From Lepidurus packardi (taxonomy: Eukaryota > Arthropoda > Branchiopoda > Notostraca > Triopsidae): 64,000 bases of DNA. This document shows positions 1-12,854 of this stretch, piece by piece. The notes beneath the pieces are model-generated. The model did not search any database, was not told where the DNA came from, and saw only the letters and a program-made list of their open reading frames with translations. Within the stretch, counting starts at the first letter, position 1. Each line of letters begins with the position of its first letter. Made by a program: the position numbers and the translations under genes. The stretch is from NCBI GenBank assembly GCA_023053545.1, contig JAKZAN010000002.1:2898375-2962374 (forward strand), given 5' to 3'.

Positions 1-326
1 GAACTGAAGGACAATGCGAAAGTAAATTTACAAATTGGAAGAATGTGAAGGAAACCCTCGGACACGTAAGGGTGATCGGGAAGTACGTATGGGTCTGGGT
101 CTATAGCGTTTGCGGATGGTTTCATCTTGTTGAACGCGTTTGCTGTCAATAGTAGGCGCCGTCTGCCAAAACAGAAACCACGTGTAAATACCAAAGTTTT
201 GATAGACTTGCCTGCAATCTGATCCCAAAGAAATGGTTATTGGCGTCTAGAAAAACGTGTTCCTCACTAAGTCAATTTCGATTTGGAAAAAAAGCAGCTT
301 AGTTCAGAAAAGCAGATGATCCAGAA

Positions 327-2441
327 ATGGCCAGCTTTGATACCATGTTTCAAAACAGCAAGTTAGCTCACCAAAAGAAAAAGTAAGTAAATCTAAATGT
401 AAAACCCATTCTTATTTAACTTACAACCGAAATAATCCTTGCCAAAACTTTACCATGAACATATTCTTGGAAATTTTACCATGAACATATTCTTTAGATC
501 TTTCCTTAAAACATTTTCCTTCCAGGTCAGTTGGACAAACGATAGGGTATGGCGAATTTCGCTCGTTAACAGAAGGGCATGGCAAGGTTAATCCCACAGT
601 GGTTAATTCTCAAGAGAAGCCCTTCTCGCTAGACTGGAAAATTCCTCCAAGTTTGGCTCCTACTCACCCAGTATCTGAATCAATTCTCGAAGAACCTATC
701 CAGAAGCCTTGCAAGAAGGAAGGAACACTTAAAGGCGTTTTCGGTCCAGATTCGGACAAGTGGAAGGAGGTCAGCGTTGATAAGATTCCCTTGGATATTG
801 CGGATAAGTACGGAAACGTGGCGGTGAGATCCAAGAAAAAAGAAGAGAAGAAACACCAGCCTGTTCAGTACTGGCGACCTGGTAACTTCCTTGTTTCCTT
901 CGTGATCTTTAACTTGTGTCAATATGGCAACCCACTTCTATTCCTTATCTTTTGTAGCAAACATGGAGCGAGAGCCGTCTCCATTGCCCAGTAAGCCATT
1001 TCCTCATCCTCCGCCGTTGACGAATGCCTGGGAAGGAAAAGATGGCCACCAGTTGATTCAGGATTCTTCGAGAGCCTCATCTCTTTCTTCCGGCGAAATG
1101 GAAGACATGAAGACAGCGCTTGTTATGTGTTTAACCACGGAGCAAGAAGATGTGCGTAGGCGTAAAGCTCACTATGTCAACATGTTTGGGAACCCCGGTA
1201 AGTACCGTCAGATAGCTTGCAAGCCTTTCAGAACTTTCAATGAACCCATAGAAACTGAAGATCGCGCTAATTATGAGAGCAGTGAGGACTGGGTTGTTGA
1301 GGCTAGGATAGTCAGAGACAAATTAGAAGCTGCTTCCAAGATGGCTAAAGCGACTCCCAAAAGGCAAGTTCCGTACACTCCGCCAAATTTACCTCCCCGT
1401 TTGCAGAAGCAAAAAGCCCTCGAAAGACAGAAGCAAGTAGATCGGGCTGGTCAATCGACTTCAAAGTCTACTACGCCGTTACCCAAGCCAAAAACTGCCC
1501 ATTCACCTGAGATCCCGCCTTCTCCCTTGCCATTCCATGAATTACCCGAATTTAAGCGGTCAGTAAAGAAGTCGCAGGCTGTGGAGTTTGCGGAAATATC
1601 ATCCAGTTTAACAGCTAAACTACCTACTCGTGTACCGTTACCTAATCTTCCACGCCAAAAAATCGCTATAACTATCCCCAAAACTAAGCTTCCGACCAAC
1701 TCAAGTGCTCCCAGTAAAGATTCTAACCTGGATGATTTGTTAGGAAGCCGCAGTTCAGGAAATCCAGAAAAAGAAGAACGTTCTGTCAGCCCCACAGATT
1801 TCTTCGTGTCAAGAGCAGTTAAGGAGCCCCTGGTAGCAAACGTTAACCAAGACATCACGAATTTCTTGAGCCCTGACCAGATCCAGAAGCTTTCGGAAGC
1901 TGTGAAGAAATTTCCACAAGTTAACGAACAAATAGTAACCTCTTTAATCGATGTCATGTTCCCCGAAGTAGTACAGAAAGTTCGGGCACATGCGCAAGCC
2001 AACCTTCTTACCCAGGCTAGCCTAACTTTTCCCTCGTATGCAGCAGAAGATGTAAACAAAAATGTTCCATTTTCTCCTGCGCAGTTTCTGGCTACCTCTG
2101 ATCTTCATCAACAAACATCTCACTCTCCCGTATCGCCGACAAACTCGCTTATGTCGTTATTAAGTCCCACTGAAAATCAGTACGCAGTTCCTCAATACTT
2201 AGTACCAGCAGTCAACCTTGATTTTTTGCCACTATCGCCATCTATGGGCGAGTTATGTCCTCTGTTCATCTATCCTGTTTCCAATGCGAATATAAGGGCT
2301 CCACAGCTTAATATGAGTCATTTAACATACTCACGTCAATTATACGCAGCTAGTCAAGCTAACAGTGAATTCACTCATATTCCGAATGTTCCATTATATG
2401 GAGCTCCAACGTTCAGTTTGATTCCTCGTGAAAACCTGTAA
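327..2441 (+). CDS. Unrecognised Pro/Ser-rich protein, 631 aa, three exons
   Basis: Exons 327-382, 526-881 and 958-2441 join in phase (56+356+1484 nt, divisible by 3). Donors are GTAAGT and GTAACT; acceptors are TTCCAG and TTGTAG. The ATG at 327 is chosen because it opens exon 1 in frame and the rest has no nearer upstream Met. The protein is hydrophilic with no signal peptide or membrane segment. Residues about 30-140 are charged with a KKKEEKK patch; the middle is rich in Pro, Ser and Lys; a segment near residues 440-500 (with DQIQKLSEAVKKFPQVNEQI) looks helical; the C-terminal 130 residues are uncharged and rich in Ser, Pro, Leu and Tyr. I do not recognise a family and assign no function. 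It is convergent with CDKL1 and has an AATAAA about 200 nt after the stop. The gene is well supported; the function is unknown. Confidence 0.85.
449..494 (+). repeat. Direct repeat in intron 1 of the 631-aa gene
   Basis: The 20-mer TTTACCATGAACATATTCTT occurs at 449-468 and again at 475-494, separated by 6 bases. It lies wholly within intron 1 (383-525) and looks like a recent local duplication. Confidence 0.9.
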
Positions 2442-2637
2442 GATTTCACAAGTTTCCTCTTCAATAGTATAACGTTCATATTGTTGCACTTTACTTACAT
2501 CAAGTTGTGGTAAAAACCCTGACATATTAACCCAGAAATTTTGATTTTAGTGTTACAAGCTAGAAGAAAAGACTTGTTAAGATCAAGATTTGTAATACGA
2601 GTTTTCAAATTTTGTTCACCCCAGAAGATAATTCATG

Positions 2638-2643
2638 AATAAA
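2638..2643 (+). promoter_or_regulatory. Poly(A) signal AATAAA of the 631-aa gene
   Basis: AATAAA lies 197 nt after the stop codon at 2439-2441 and before the convergent CDKL1 stop. It is the most likely 3' end signal of the + strand gene. Confidence 0.6.
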
Positions 2644-3144
2644 ACATATTTTCTTCACAGCAAGGGCGTGAGCACGGCAGAAATAAGTTATAAGAAGTTT
2701 TCAAAAAGTACTTTTATACCATAATTTGCCTTTTTGGCTTCCTTTGAATTCTTCCCAAACCGTTTTTAAGGCGATTTTGAAGGTTAAATTTTCCGTTATG
2801 TATCGCTTTTTGTAAGTTTCTTTTCGAATGTGCCGATTTTCCTTCCAGTTTTTTGTTTCACCATAAGGCCGCCAGGGTCTACCAATCCAGTTACATACCA
2901 CGCGTCAAATGTTAAATCGCATCCATCAAACTTGATTTCGAGTTTAACAACTTTGTCACAAGCCACAATCAAGTCGTGCGAAAACTCGTGATTTTAAAGT
3001 TTGTTAAAGTTTTCCTCGGTTGAAAGTATGGATGGATGAATTTCTGTTGCAATGATTTTAGTACTGACGATTTTGTGGGAAGGGGACGCCGGGCAGATAC
3101 ACATTCCCGACCGTCACCGCTTGGTAAACCCCTTGGCCAGACCC

Positions 3145-4883
<1,739 letters not shown>

Positions 4884-5296
4884 TTAGTCAATATAGATGT
4901 CACTTAATTTGTCAATGAAGTTGCTTCCGAATCGAGTTGCAGAAACAGGCAAGTTGCAGGCAATAATCAATAAAACATGCACTAATAAGTAATTCTTAAG
5001 ACTGGGGGGGGGGAAGGTTAAATACCAAGTCACTTAAGGTCAAAGTGCACCGTTTTTGCGGGGATTCTTAAATAGAAGATATTACATGTTCCTAACTTCG
5101 TAACATTTGCTCTTGTATACCGCGTTTTTAGAGAATTAGTTCACATTTTTCACAGTTTGTTCAAAAAAATTGGTTTTTGTGATTTACGGAAATTTTCTGC
5201 TTACGCAAATGAGCTAGTGGAACAATGGATTGGCGTTCCTGACTGAATCGCCACAGGTCGGGGGCACTCCAAGTGATTCCTGTGTTGTTGAATAGC

Positions 5297-5310
5297 GTTT
5301 CCCTAGTAAC
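5297..5310. promoter_or_regulatory. X-box (RFX binding site) upstream of CDKL1
   Basis: GTTTCCCTAGTAAC fits the RFX half-site consensus RYYNYY-N(1-3)-RRNRAC: GTTTCC, spacer CT, AGTAAC. It lies about 615 bp upstream of the CDKL1 ATG in a GC-richer patch. RFX factors drive many ciliary genes in animals, and CDKL1 is a cilium-associated kinase. Site match is seen; function is inferred. Confidence 0.55.
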
Positions 5311-6735
5311 CGGGCTCTAATTTTCTTGCTCTGGCAAGGAGAAGGAGGTACGCATTGTACTGACCCTGGCAAGTCTCCGCCCTGTTTACGTCACAACTTG
5401 GGTTTTTAACTGTCAATTGTTAAAGCGAAACTCGCATTCAAGACTGAAAATCGAACGTCGCGACTTTTGCCCTTTGGGGATTTTCAACAATAGCTTTTGA
5501 GACTGCTGGTAATCACGCCGGGGTTTCACTACACCTTGAAACGGCTTCTACCTTGACATGCTTGAAATAACAATTACCGTCTTCGCCTGACATAAGATGC
5601 GGGTACCCGGGTCATTAATTGACGCCAAATGGGGGTGCTTGGGTTCGCGCTTTCCGAAATGGGATCCCTAATTCAAATTTTGGCAAAATGTTGGGCCTTG
5701 ATGGTGCTTTCAGGATTTCATGTCAGAGAGCCATGCTAATTATTAGGTTTGGAGCACAATACGAACGACCCTTAACGCTTAACTCAGGTTTTAAAGAATA
5801 ACTGGTTAACAACGATGACGGTGGTAGTGGTGACCTTAGCGTTTGCGGGTCTTTGGCGTGTACAAACTTCTTTTGTGTTCGCCCAAAGTCATCAGTCTTA
5901 GTCAAGTAGGGTCCTGTTGTGCAATTTTGCAAGCTGTGTTTCAGTGTTTCTTGTGTGTGTATGTGTGTGGTAGAGATAGCAAGTTATTAGGGCGTAGTTG
6001 CTAGGGATTTTTGTGATCCCTTTCAGTGATCCCTCGCAACCCTATGGTATTTGTGTAGTGATAGAATGCAGAAGGATGTTGAACGGTGAAAAACGAAACC
6101 CCAATTTAATGAAGCATAGCAAAGGAAATGAGGTGCGTCTCTTTTAACGGGGGAAAAATGTGTTTGGCTAAGACAAAACATAAGATGCTTTATAGTTAAA
6201 TTAATACGGCGTGGGACACTTAAGTTTATGTCTAATAAATGTTTATAGATCGAAAGGTTAACTAGATGTTGGTTTTGTAATATACAGAGGATCTTCATTT
6301 GAGGTTAATTACCCATACGTGGTTTCTTCCTACACACGCGACCAGAAATCAGGGGCGACATAGACATACAAGACTCTTCCTACTTTGATAGGCTAAGATT
6401 AAAATTTCTAACGCCTTAAAGATTTCTGCTTTGGTTTTAAATAAATATTGTCTACAGAATTCCTACAAAAATCATTGACCTTATATTTAGTACAGCTTAG
6501 ACATTCTATGTTAGCCTAATGGTTGGGAGTTTATCCGCATGTAGCTTCTTTTAGTACTTAAGGGTGGGTCAGAATAAGTGAAGGGCAAACTTACCCTCGC
6601 TGCAATAACGAGCGACTCTGCCCCGTAAGCCACATTTTTTGGTCGCCTAGCCATCGATCCATCGTGCATGGCTGTTTTGTTAGGAATCCAGCACGTGTTT
6701 GCCTCCCTTCTAATCAAATGTAACGGACATCAAAC

Positions 6736-6741
6736 TTTATT
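6736..6741 (-). promoter_or_regulatory. Poly(A) signal AATAAA on the minus strand
   Basis: TTTATT on the plus strand gives AATAAA on the minus strand, about 105 nt beyond the stop of the possible short gene at 6845-7075. It supports that open frame being a terminal exon. Confidence 0.4.
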
Positions 6742-6844
6742 TTTCCAACTTCCTTCGATTTCAGTTAATGGGCTTAATCGCTTCCTTATCGAATCGGATC
6801 AACGTCCCTGCCAAGCCTAATCCATCGATCTGTTATACACAGGC

Positions 6845-7075
6845 CTAAAAAAAAAGAAAGGAACCATAACAACGAATGAGTGGAAAGCTTTCATGTTGCT
6901 TAGTGTGGATTGCCTCCTTTCTTTCATCGATGCTATCTGTCACTGCAAGAGGCCTTGCAACCACGCAATTTAGTATTTTCAACCCCTTCGTCAAATCATC
7001 AACTTTTTTCGTAACTTCACAAACTTGAGTTGTACGAAAAAAATCCGTGGTTTCCATCTGAAAAGCTTCAGACAT
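6845..7075 (-). CDS. Possible short gene, 76 aa, unrecognised
   Basis: An open frame of 76 codons starts exactly at a splice acceptor (TTTCTTGAGCTTAG, then ATG) and ends with TAG, followed by AATAAA on the same strand. A GTAAGT donor on the minus strand at 7361 could end an untranslated first exon, so a two-exon gene (UTR exon ending at 7362, coding exon 6845-7075) is possible. An X-box lies at 7650-7663 upstream. The first two-thirds is hydrophilic and helix-prone (FFRTTQVCEVTKKVDDLTK); the end is hydrophobic. I recognise no family. It may equally be a chance frame. Confidence 0.35.
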   Translation of the reverse strand: MSEAFQMETTDFFRTTQVCEVTKKVDDLTKGLKILNCVVARPLAVTDSIDERKEAIHTKQHESFPLIRCYGSFLFF

Positions 7076-8486
7076 CTAAGCTCAAGAAATGTTATTTAAC
7101 GCGTTTGAGACATCTGTACGCAGATAAGGGACCTTCCTTAGCCTCAAGCTAAACAACGATGAGCTCCAAGAGAAATCGAACGCTTTGTGTTTTCTAAGTG
7201 AAGTTCTAGTTAATATTTCTCTCTCTTAACGTTACCCTTACGGCAAAAGACACTAGGAGCAAACCCAATTTCTTTCTATAGATTTTTGGTACTAAAAATA
7301 GCCCAATTTGTTCGACAAACATGTTATACTAGCAACCAACTTGTATTGACTATTGACTTACCAGGGAATTACTCCACCTCCGTACACTAGGGGCCACACA
7401 CACGCAGCTCCGACTCACACTATGTTATACGCTGTACTACGCTTCTTCCCCGTAACTCTAGTCCCTGATAAGGGTTCCTTTTGACAAAGTCCATATGAAA
7501 TTACGTGAGTATACAACGTGACGACTCGAAAACCTCGACATATTCAGCCACACACAGTGACCAGGTTAAAGAGGGCGGAGCGACGCGAGGAACTTCTCCT
7601 GTCACGTCTCCACTGCTGGACTAATTAATTATTGCACAAGCGGGATCAGGTTGCCATAACAACGGCAGCTGGACACACACGTACCAAGACACAGCCGTTT
7701 CCTAGAGTTTTCCACTGCAAAAATCTGAGCCTGAGGAGGCGGGGCTTCTTTCTGAGTACTTTCCTTTGCGTGACTGTCGACTTTTTGGCTTTATGTCTGC
7801 ACCCCACCCCTTGATGATGCTCGGAAATGTAAAAACTGCATATCTGTAACAAAAACTCGAGCTTTTTTTAAAAAATAAATAAGTCTGAGAAAGGGATTTT
7901 TTGGCAGGGAAGTTAAGGTTCGCGAGCTAATCAAATAAGCTTTTATGAGAGAAGCTCCGTCTGACGTGTAATCTACCTATAAACATTTTCGATAAAAAAG
8001 TAAAATAAATACAATAAGAAAGAAATGAAAATATTTTTTTTCGGCAAGAGCCAACTGAGGTTTTATCTTGCTTTATGTCCCGTGTAGCGCTGGAAATATC
8101 AACGCGACTTCTTATAGCCCTGGCTTTGGAGGCTTTTACATTTCCAAAATAATAGACCAAGACAGGAAAGGATGGATTTTCGCTTCTTCCTTTACCGAAA
8201 TCCTGACACATCAAGCGCATGACGTGCGAGTTGATTTAACAGAAGTCTAAGCACGCGACTAGGTTCTTACCTTGAGGGCAAAAAACAACAACAAAAAACA
8301 AGTCTAATACTCCAGAAATTAAGGTTTCCGGAAGTGAAATACTCATGTATTGTCGAACTAAATTCACAATTTAAATCAAACCAAACCGCTTTGAAGGCTC
8401 CAAAGAGACCTTAACAGAGCTAAAAGTGATTGCAAAAAAAAGATTCTGATCTTTCAGTTGTTACAGATTTAAGAATACGGCAGATT
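7076..8486. other. Spacer between the short gene and the POMT2 3' end
   Basis: No coding exon is supported apart from a possible UTR exon ending at 7362. The stretch 7380-7760 is GC-richer and promoter-like and includes the X-box at 7650-7663. The rest is AT-rich and should contain the POMT2 3' UTR, for which I see no standard poly(A) signal. Confidence 0.55.
7650..7663. promoter_or_regulatory. X-box (RFX binding site), second copy
   Basis: GTTGCCATAACAAC: half-sites GTTGCC and AACAAC with spacer AT, very near the classical RFX site (GTTGCCATGGCAAC type). It lies about 290 bp upstream of the donor of the possible UTR exon of the 76-aa gene, and about 3 kb from CDKL1. Confidence 0.55.
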
Positions 8487-11400
8487 TTAAAATTCCCACG
8501 TATTCAACCAACGAAGACCATACATGGTGCTGTTGGTCTCGGTAGCAGGGGCGTTGTTGGCTCCGTAGACCAAAGGCGAAAACAAATAAAAGCTTTTTTT
8601 TTAAGAAAAAAAAAAGTTAGAAATTTTCGTCAAAAATCCAAATTTCAAATTACCTGTATACGAGCAGAGCTAACAGTCCTCCTAGAAAGGTATGGTAGGC
8701 CGTGTTGGATAAGTACTGGGGCAGAAAAGTAACAGCGCTTTCGAAAAGATAGTCGAGAATTACGGCCGAAATCATTGTTGCAAAAAGCAGCGCTGGGAAA
8801 TAGTGGTGGTAATAGAGGATTCGCCCCATCGTCCAGAAAGGTACGTAATGCAGCAACCAGCCTACGTAAAGCCATCCGCACGCATGTAGTGCTCGACTTT
8901 GCAATTCTGGAAACGTGAAAAAAAGGTCAAAGGTGAAACTTTAAGTTAAGTTCTGAAAAAGCCAAATAAGGGTAATATACCTCGTTGCTGGGGCGAAGTA
9001 ATCATACCACGTTTATCCCTAAGGGCTTGCACGGACCACAACAATATGTAGAATGCCATAAACCACAAGTTTCCCCACCAAATCAATGGATTGCCCAGTA
9101 GGTAAATACGGACTTCTCCTCCGGAAAAAAATTGTCCCTAAAAACAACGACAGAAGAATTATGGACCGAAACTTTTTCGGTATAATTTATGCCTCAATAC
9201 TCTCAAGTTAATGGGCCACATCCAAGGTTGGGATGTTTGCTCGCCTTCTTTCGGTTTCAGACCCGCATTGCCGTTAAACATGACAGCATGGGACTCCATA
9301 AAACGCTGTAGATAATTCAGCGAGTACGTGGTGAAAGTAATGTTTGGCACTGCATCAAAAGAGAAGCTTATTATAAACCAATTTCTTATTTTTAAAATGA
9401 AATTTTCATTGTTATGCTTACGGCGCGGGAACTTGTTGTCTTCCACGTTCCATGCTGCGTTATCGTCACGCAAATTTGGATTGCAAGTCACTTCTTGTTG
9501 GTCAAAACCCCTATAAATCAATACTCTAACACTAATTCCAGATGTTCCGTTTTTACCATTTCGGTAACGCTTTCTTGCTAGTAGTTAAAACGCAGTTTTG
9601 GAGATAATGCACCAGTTTGAAGCGAGCGCGAACCGTTTCAATAACATCCCCTTCTTTCCCGCCCAAAACCACCACTCGCCAGACGTCATTAGCGTCGCCA
9701 GTTCCGTTCTAAGGAAATGTTGCATTTCTATATTGTTATTCTGTTTGCATTTATTTTAATAGTTACCTCGCCGTAGCCTGTGACTTGAAAATGTTTTTTG
9801 GATACCGGTGCGGGTTCTTTGTGCGAATGCAAATTACGGCCAGTGGGGCGGTGTTCGAGTCGCACTAAATCGCCACTTTTAACAAATTCGATTTCCTCGG
9901 TTTCGTTGAAGAGAGAAGGAGCGGGCTTATTGAACCGTTTGACGATCCATTGATTGTTGCCGTCTTTATGGGTGTAGGTAGTAATTTGCTGCTGTCTTGC
10001 GCCTACACCTGCTGGGTACAGGTGAATATGCGAATGTAAATAACCGCCGCCCGTTACACTGTTCTTGAGGGTCAAAATCGATCCATAAGCCACCTCTGTT
10101 AAAAAATGAAAGAAATTACAAACATTAATTAGACACGTCATGCATTTACTCAACATGAACAAAAAACATAAACTCTCCAATCATGCATAAAAATAGAACA
10201 CAAAAATACTCCGACGGAAAGAGAGGCGAATTCTAATCTAGTTTCAAGTAATTTTAGGTTCTTGTTATATATTCACCTCGTGGCGTGCTGGCATTGTGCA
10301 ACGAATTCCCTTCTAAATGAGTTTGGAAGGCCGAGCTAAAGAAGCCGTCCCCAGGACCCCTGCAAAGACACAGTTATTATTAAAAACTCCCTTAATTTTT
10401 TTTAGAAGTTCCAAAAAGAAACTTACGTGAGGTATAAAACTCGCAAGTGGATGTAAAATATACCGAGATAGATCAATGCCGGCAGGACAATCAAGCAAAG
10501 AGCTCGGGCGACGAAGTGTTTGAGAGTATATATCTTAAAAAAAAAGGATTTAATTACATTTTCGTATTTACAACTATTTTAGGAGTTTATTCGCTTACGA
10601 CTGGCTTCGAAAGGTCTCCGAGAATATCCCACAAGTCTCGTATGGCTCTGAAGCCAACTAAAACTATGAGAAAGAGACCGACGAACTTGACGCTAATTGC
10701 TCCTGTCATTAATACGCCTATTAATGAAAGCCAGAACCACCATGGTCCCGAAAACGGTCTACAAAATAAGTTATTAGAATTCTGAATTTCCCAAAGAAAA
10801 GTTAAAGGTGAACTTCCTTACCTGTCACGTTGATTATGGAACTTAACGGTGGCGTAAACGGTGCTCGAGATAAAGAATAAGAGAATCGGATCCAATAAAA
10901 TATAACGATTTAAAGTCAAAAGACCATGATCTATATTCAAAAACACCAAAACTATGCATATAAAGTAATCTATGGTTCGAATTATCTTACCTAAAAGTAT
11001 CATAAGACCGGCGAAGGTAGCAGCAGGTAGGGAAAACGTCATTTCCCAAACTGTCAGGAAGGAAAACGGCACTAAAAACGCCCCCATAGCTGTGCAACCC
11101 TTTAGAAACAAAACCCAAATTGTTTTAAAGTTAGCTTCAGATTGACTGGAATAAGCTTACAATGCGCATTCCCATATAATGCGTATCGCCGTATTTGTCT
11201 CCCGGTTTCTCGAAGGCGAATTTGGCATCGTATCCCGATAAATAACCGAAAAGGCCAACTAACATCTAAGAAAATTCTCAATTAAATTCACATTACAAGT
11301 GAGTTTTCCATTTTCTTCTATTTTACTTTGCCTAGGGGTGGGTGCACGTCAAAAAAGAACGTCCGATTAATGTAGTAGCCTCCAAATTTCCCAAAATGAG

Positions 11401-11759
11401 TTTCGTCCCAACTAGAAATTTAAAAAATGTATATATATTTTTAGCTATTAATTAGCTTTATTAGTACTGAAGCTTACCAAACATGATCGGGTTGGTCGAG
11501 GGTATAAAAGCGTGATACAACCGTTGCTATTATTAGCGCAGAGTAAATGCACCACCATAATTTAGGATTATTGCCCCTATATGTCAAGAGAATAACACGT
11601 CAGAAGTTGAACTATACTGAAGTAAACGAGAAAGATTTGGTAGAAAAGGTCGTTTAACCTAAAAGCATCCAAGAGACCAGACTTTTCCGTTTCTGTTTTC
11701 TTCAAGGTCGACTTTACGTCGGTCGTCGACCTTTCACTAGCTGCCTTGGAGGGCGACAT
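8487..11759 (-). CDS. POMT2: Protein O-mannosyl-transferase 2, 730 aa, 16 exons
   Basis: ER membrane GT39 enzyme that, with POMT1, transfers mannose from dolichyl-phosphate-mannose to Ser/Thr of proteins such as dystroglycan. Exons 5' to 3': 11659-11759, 11478-11576, 11327-11411, 11161-11265, 10991-11099, 10822-10930, 10599-10758, 10427-10533, 10277-10359, 9767-10095, 9557-9708, 9422-9510, 9201-9349, 8981-9137, 8654-8906, 8487-8592; 2193 nt, all phases consistent (human POMT2 is 750 aa). The catalytic loop has [20 protein letters not shown] from Trp68, including the Asp-Glu pair at 69-70. MIR repeats follow ([28 protein letters not shown]), then hydrophobic C-terminal helices with GWLLHYVPF and HHYFPALLF, ending LRWLNTWEF. 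The last two residues of the family hallmark end are kept. It is head-to-head with GANAB. A TTTTAG acceptor sits 4 nt before the ATG, so an untranslated exon or spliced leader lies upstream. Confidence 0.97.
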
Positions 11760-11772
11760 GGCTCTAAAATTA

Positions 11773-12559
11773 TCATGAAAAAAAATTAGAATTAATGCTA
11801 GTCTGCAATATGCTGAATTTTAATTCAATAGGTTGACTCAACAGTTTATAAACAATTTGACTCTGTAAGAAAAAAATATTAAATTGTTAGTGTTCACTCA
11901 GTTCCATAAGACTTACCTCCGTTCTTTGCACTGTCCTGGTACGAAATGGTGAGATTCTCTTCGTAGACGGCAACTGACCACAGGTAAACTTTACCTCAGG
12001 CAGCGAACGCCCTTCAAACGGGTTCTTCAAATGTTTCTTCTTCGAATCATCCTAATTTGCATACTGAAATTACCCGTCAATCTTCGTACTTTATTCCTGT
12101 ACTTATTTTAGCCACGAAAATAATCTTAAAGTTGCAAAAAAGCTTAATTTATTCATATGTTCGCAAACTTTCGGAGTTATTCAATAAGGGCAAAAATTAA
12201 CTAAAAGTTAAAGTTTTCTTTGTTGAGTTCATTGAGCTTTTGATTCAACTGTCGATCAATTCAGTTCATTTCTATCAATTTGTTACTAATTTTACATTAG
12301 TGAAAGGTGCACGAGTAAAAAGTGCTACAGAAAAAAAAAGAGCACGGAACTCTTTAGGACCGAAGGCTGTTCATAAACCATTGGACTTATCGGAACTAAA
12401 AAAAAAACGCTCAAGTGAAGAAGCGACCGAAAGGCAGCGCCAATTCGCTAGCGGCTAATAGCAGAACTAAATTAGTGAGGTGGCGAATGTCGGCGTGTTT
12501 ACGGATAATCGTGCTTTGTTTAAGACTAAATACTGCGTTTCCAAGTAAATTTCCGTCAT
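11773..12559 (-). CDS. Possible small spliced gene just upstream of POMT2, about 93 aa
   Basis: Proposed exons on the minus strand: 12503-12559 (tentative, begins MTEIYLETQY), 11917-12051 and 11773-11862, giving 282 nt in frame. The last junction is the strongest: donor GAG|GTAAGT at 11916, acceptor TTTTTTTCTTACAG at 11863, phase 0, then 29 codons and TGA at 11773-11775. The middle exon is basic (DSKKKHLKNPF, PSTKRISPFRTRT). No family is recognised. The stop lies 13 nt before the POMT2 ATG, with only a TTTTAG acceptor between them. The two 3' exons could instead be alternative 5' exons of POMT2; joined to the POMT2 acceptor their frame hits TAG after nine codons, leaving POMT2 with an upstream open frame. 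Confidence 0.4.
12301..12458 (+). CDS. Possible lone terminal exon, Lys/Glu/Arg-rich, 51 aa
   Basis: After an acceptor (TTTTACATTAG, ending at 12300) there is an open frame to TAA at 12456-12458, reading like a basic charged tail (KSATEKKRARNSLGPKAVHK, then LDLSELKKKRSSEEATERQR). AATAAA follows at 12606-12611. I could not find a convincing upstream plus-strand exon with a start codon, so this may be part of an unseen gene or a chance frame. Confidence 0.25.
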
Positions 12560-12605
12560 TATCTTGATAGTTACTGTTTATAGTCTAGGTTACGGCATGC
12601 TCATG

Positions 12606-12611
12606 AATAAA
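12606..12611 (+). promoter_or_regulatory. AATAAA, possible poly(A) signal
   Basis: AATAAA on the plus strand about 150 nt after the stop of the open frame at 12301-12458. It lies upstream of the GANAB start, so it would end a separate transcript if used. Confidence 0.25.
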
Positions 12612-12854
12612 ATGTACCTTTTACTCGATAAACTTTTTGTCTTTCGCCGGCTTATATGTGCACTGCTTGCGAAAGTTAGCGAGACTGACAAAGGCGAACT
12701 CAAGGCGGATGCTGGAAGCTCGAGTGTATATTAAAAAATACGGTTCTGAAGCGTTCTTTTGCATTTCTGTCCCACCTACTCACTGACTCCACATATACCT
12801 TTGCTTTTACTTATTATTGGACTAACTATGTTCTAATTTGATTAGGATTCAGTC

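Larger units (their letters stand above)
11776..12854. promoter_or_regulatory. Head-to-head region between POMT2 and GANAB
   Basis: About 1.1 kb separates the two divergent start codons. It should hold both promoters, perhaps shared. The stretch 12640-12760 (GC-richer) is the best promoter candidate for GANAB. The possible small minus-strand gene and the lone plus-strand exon at 12301-12458 also lie here, so transcripts from both strands may overlap. Confidence 0.5.

Noticed and set aside
1451-2059. Minus-strand open frame of 202 codons
   Set aside because: Antisense shadow of the third exon of the 631-aa gene, with Ser/Leu-rich composition typical of such shadows.
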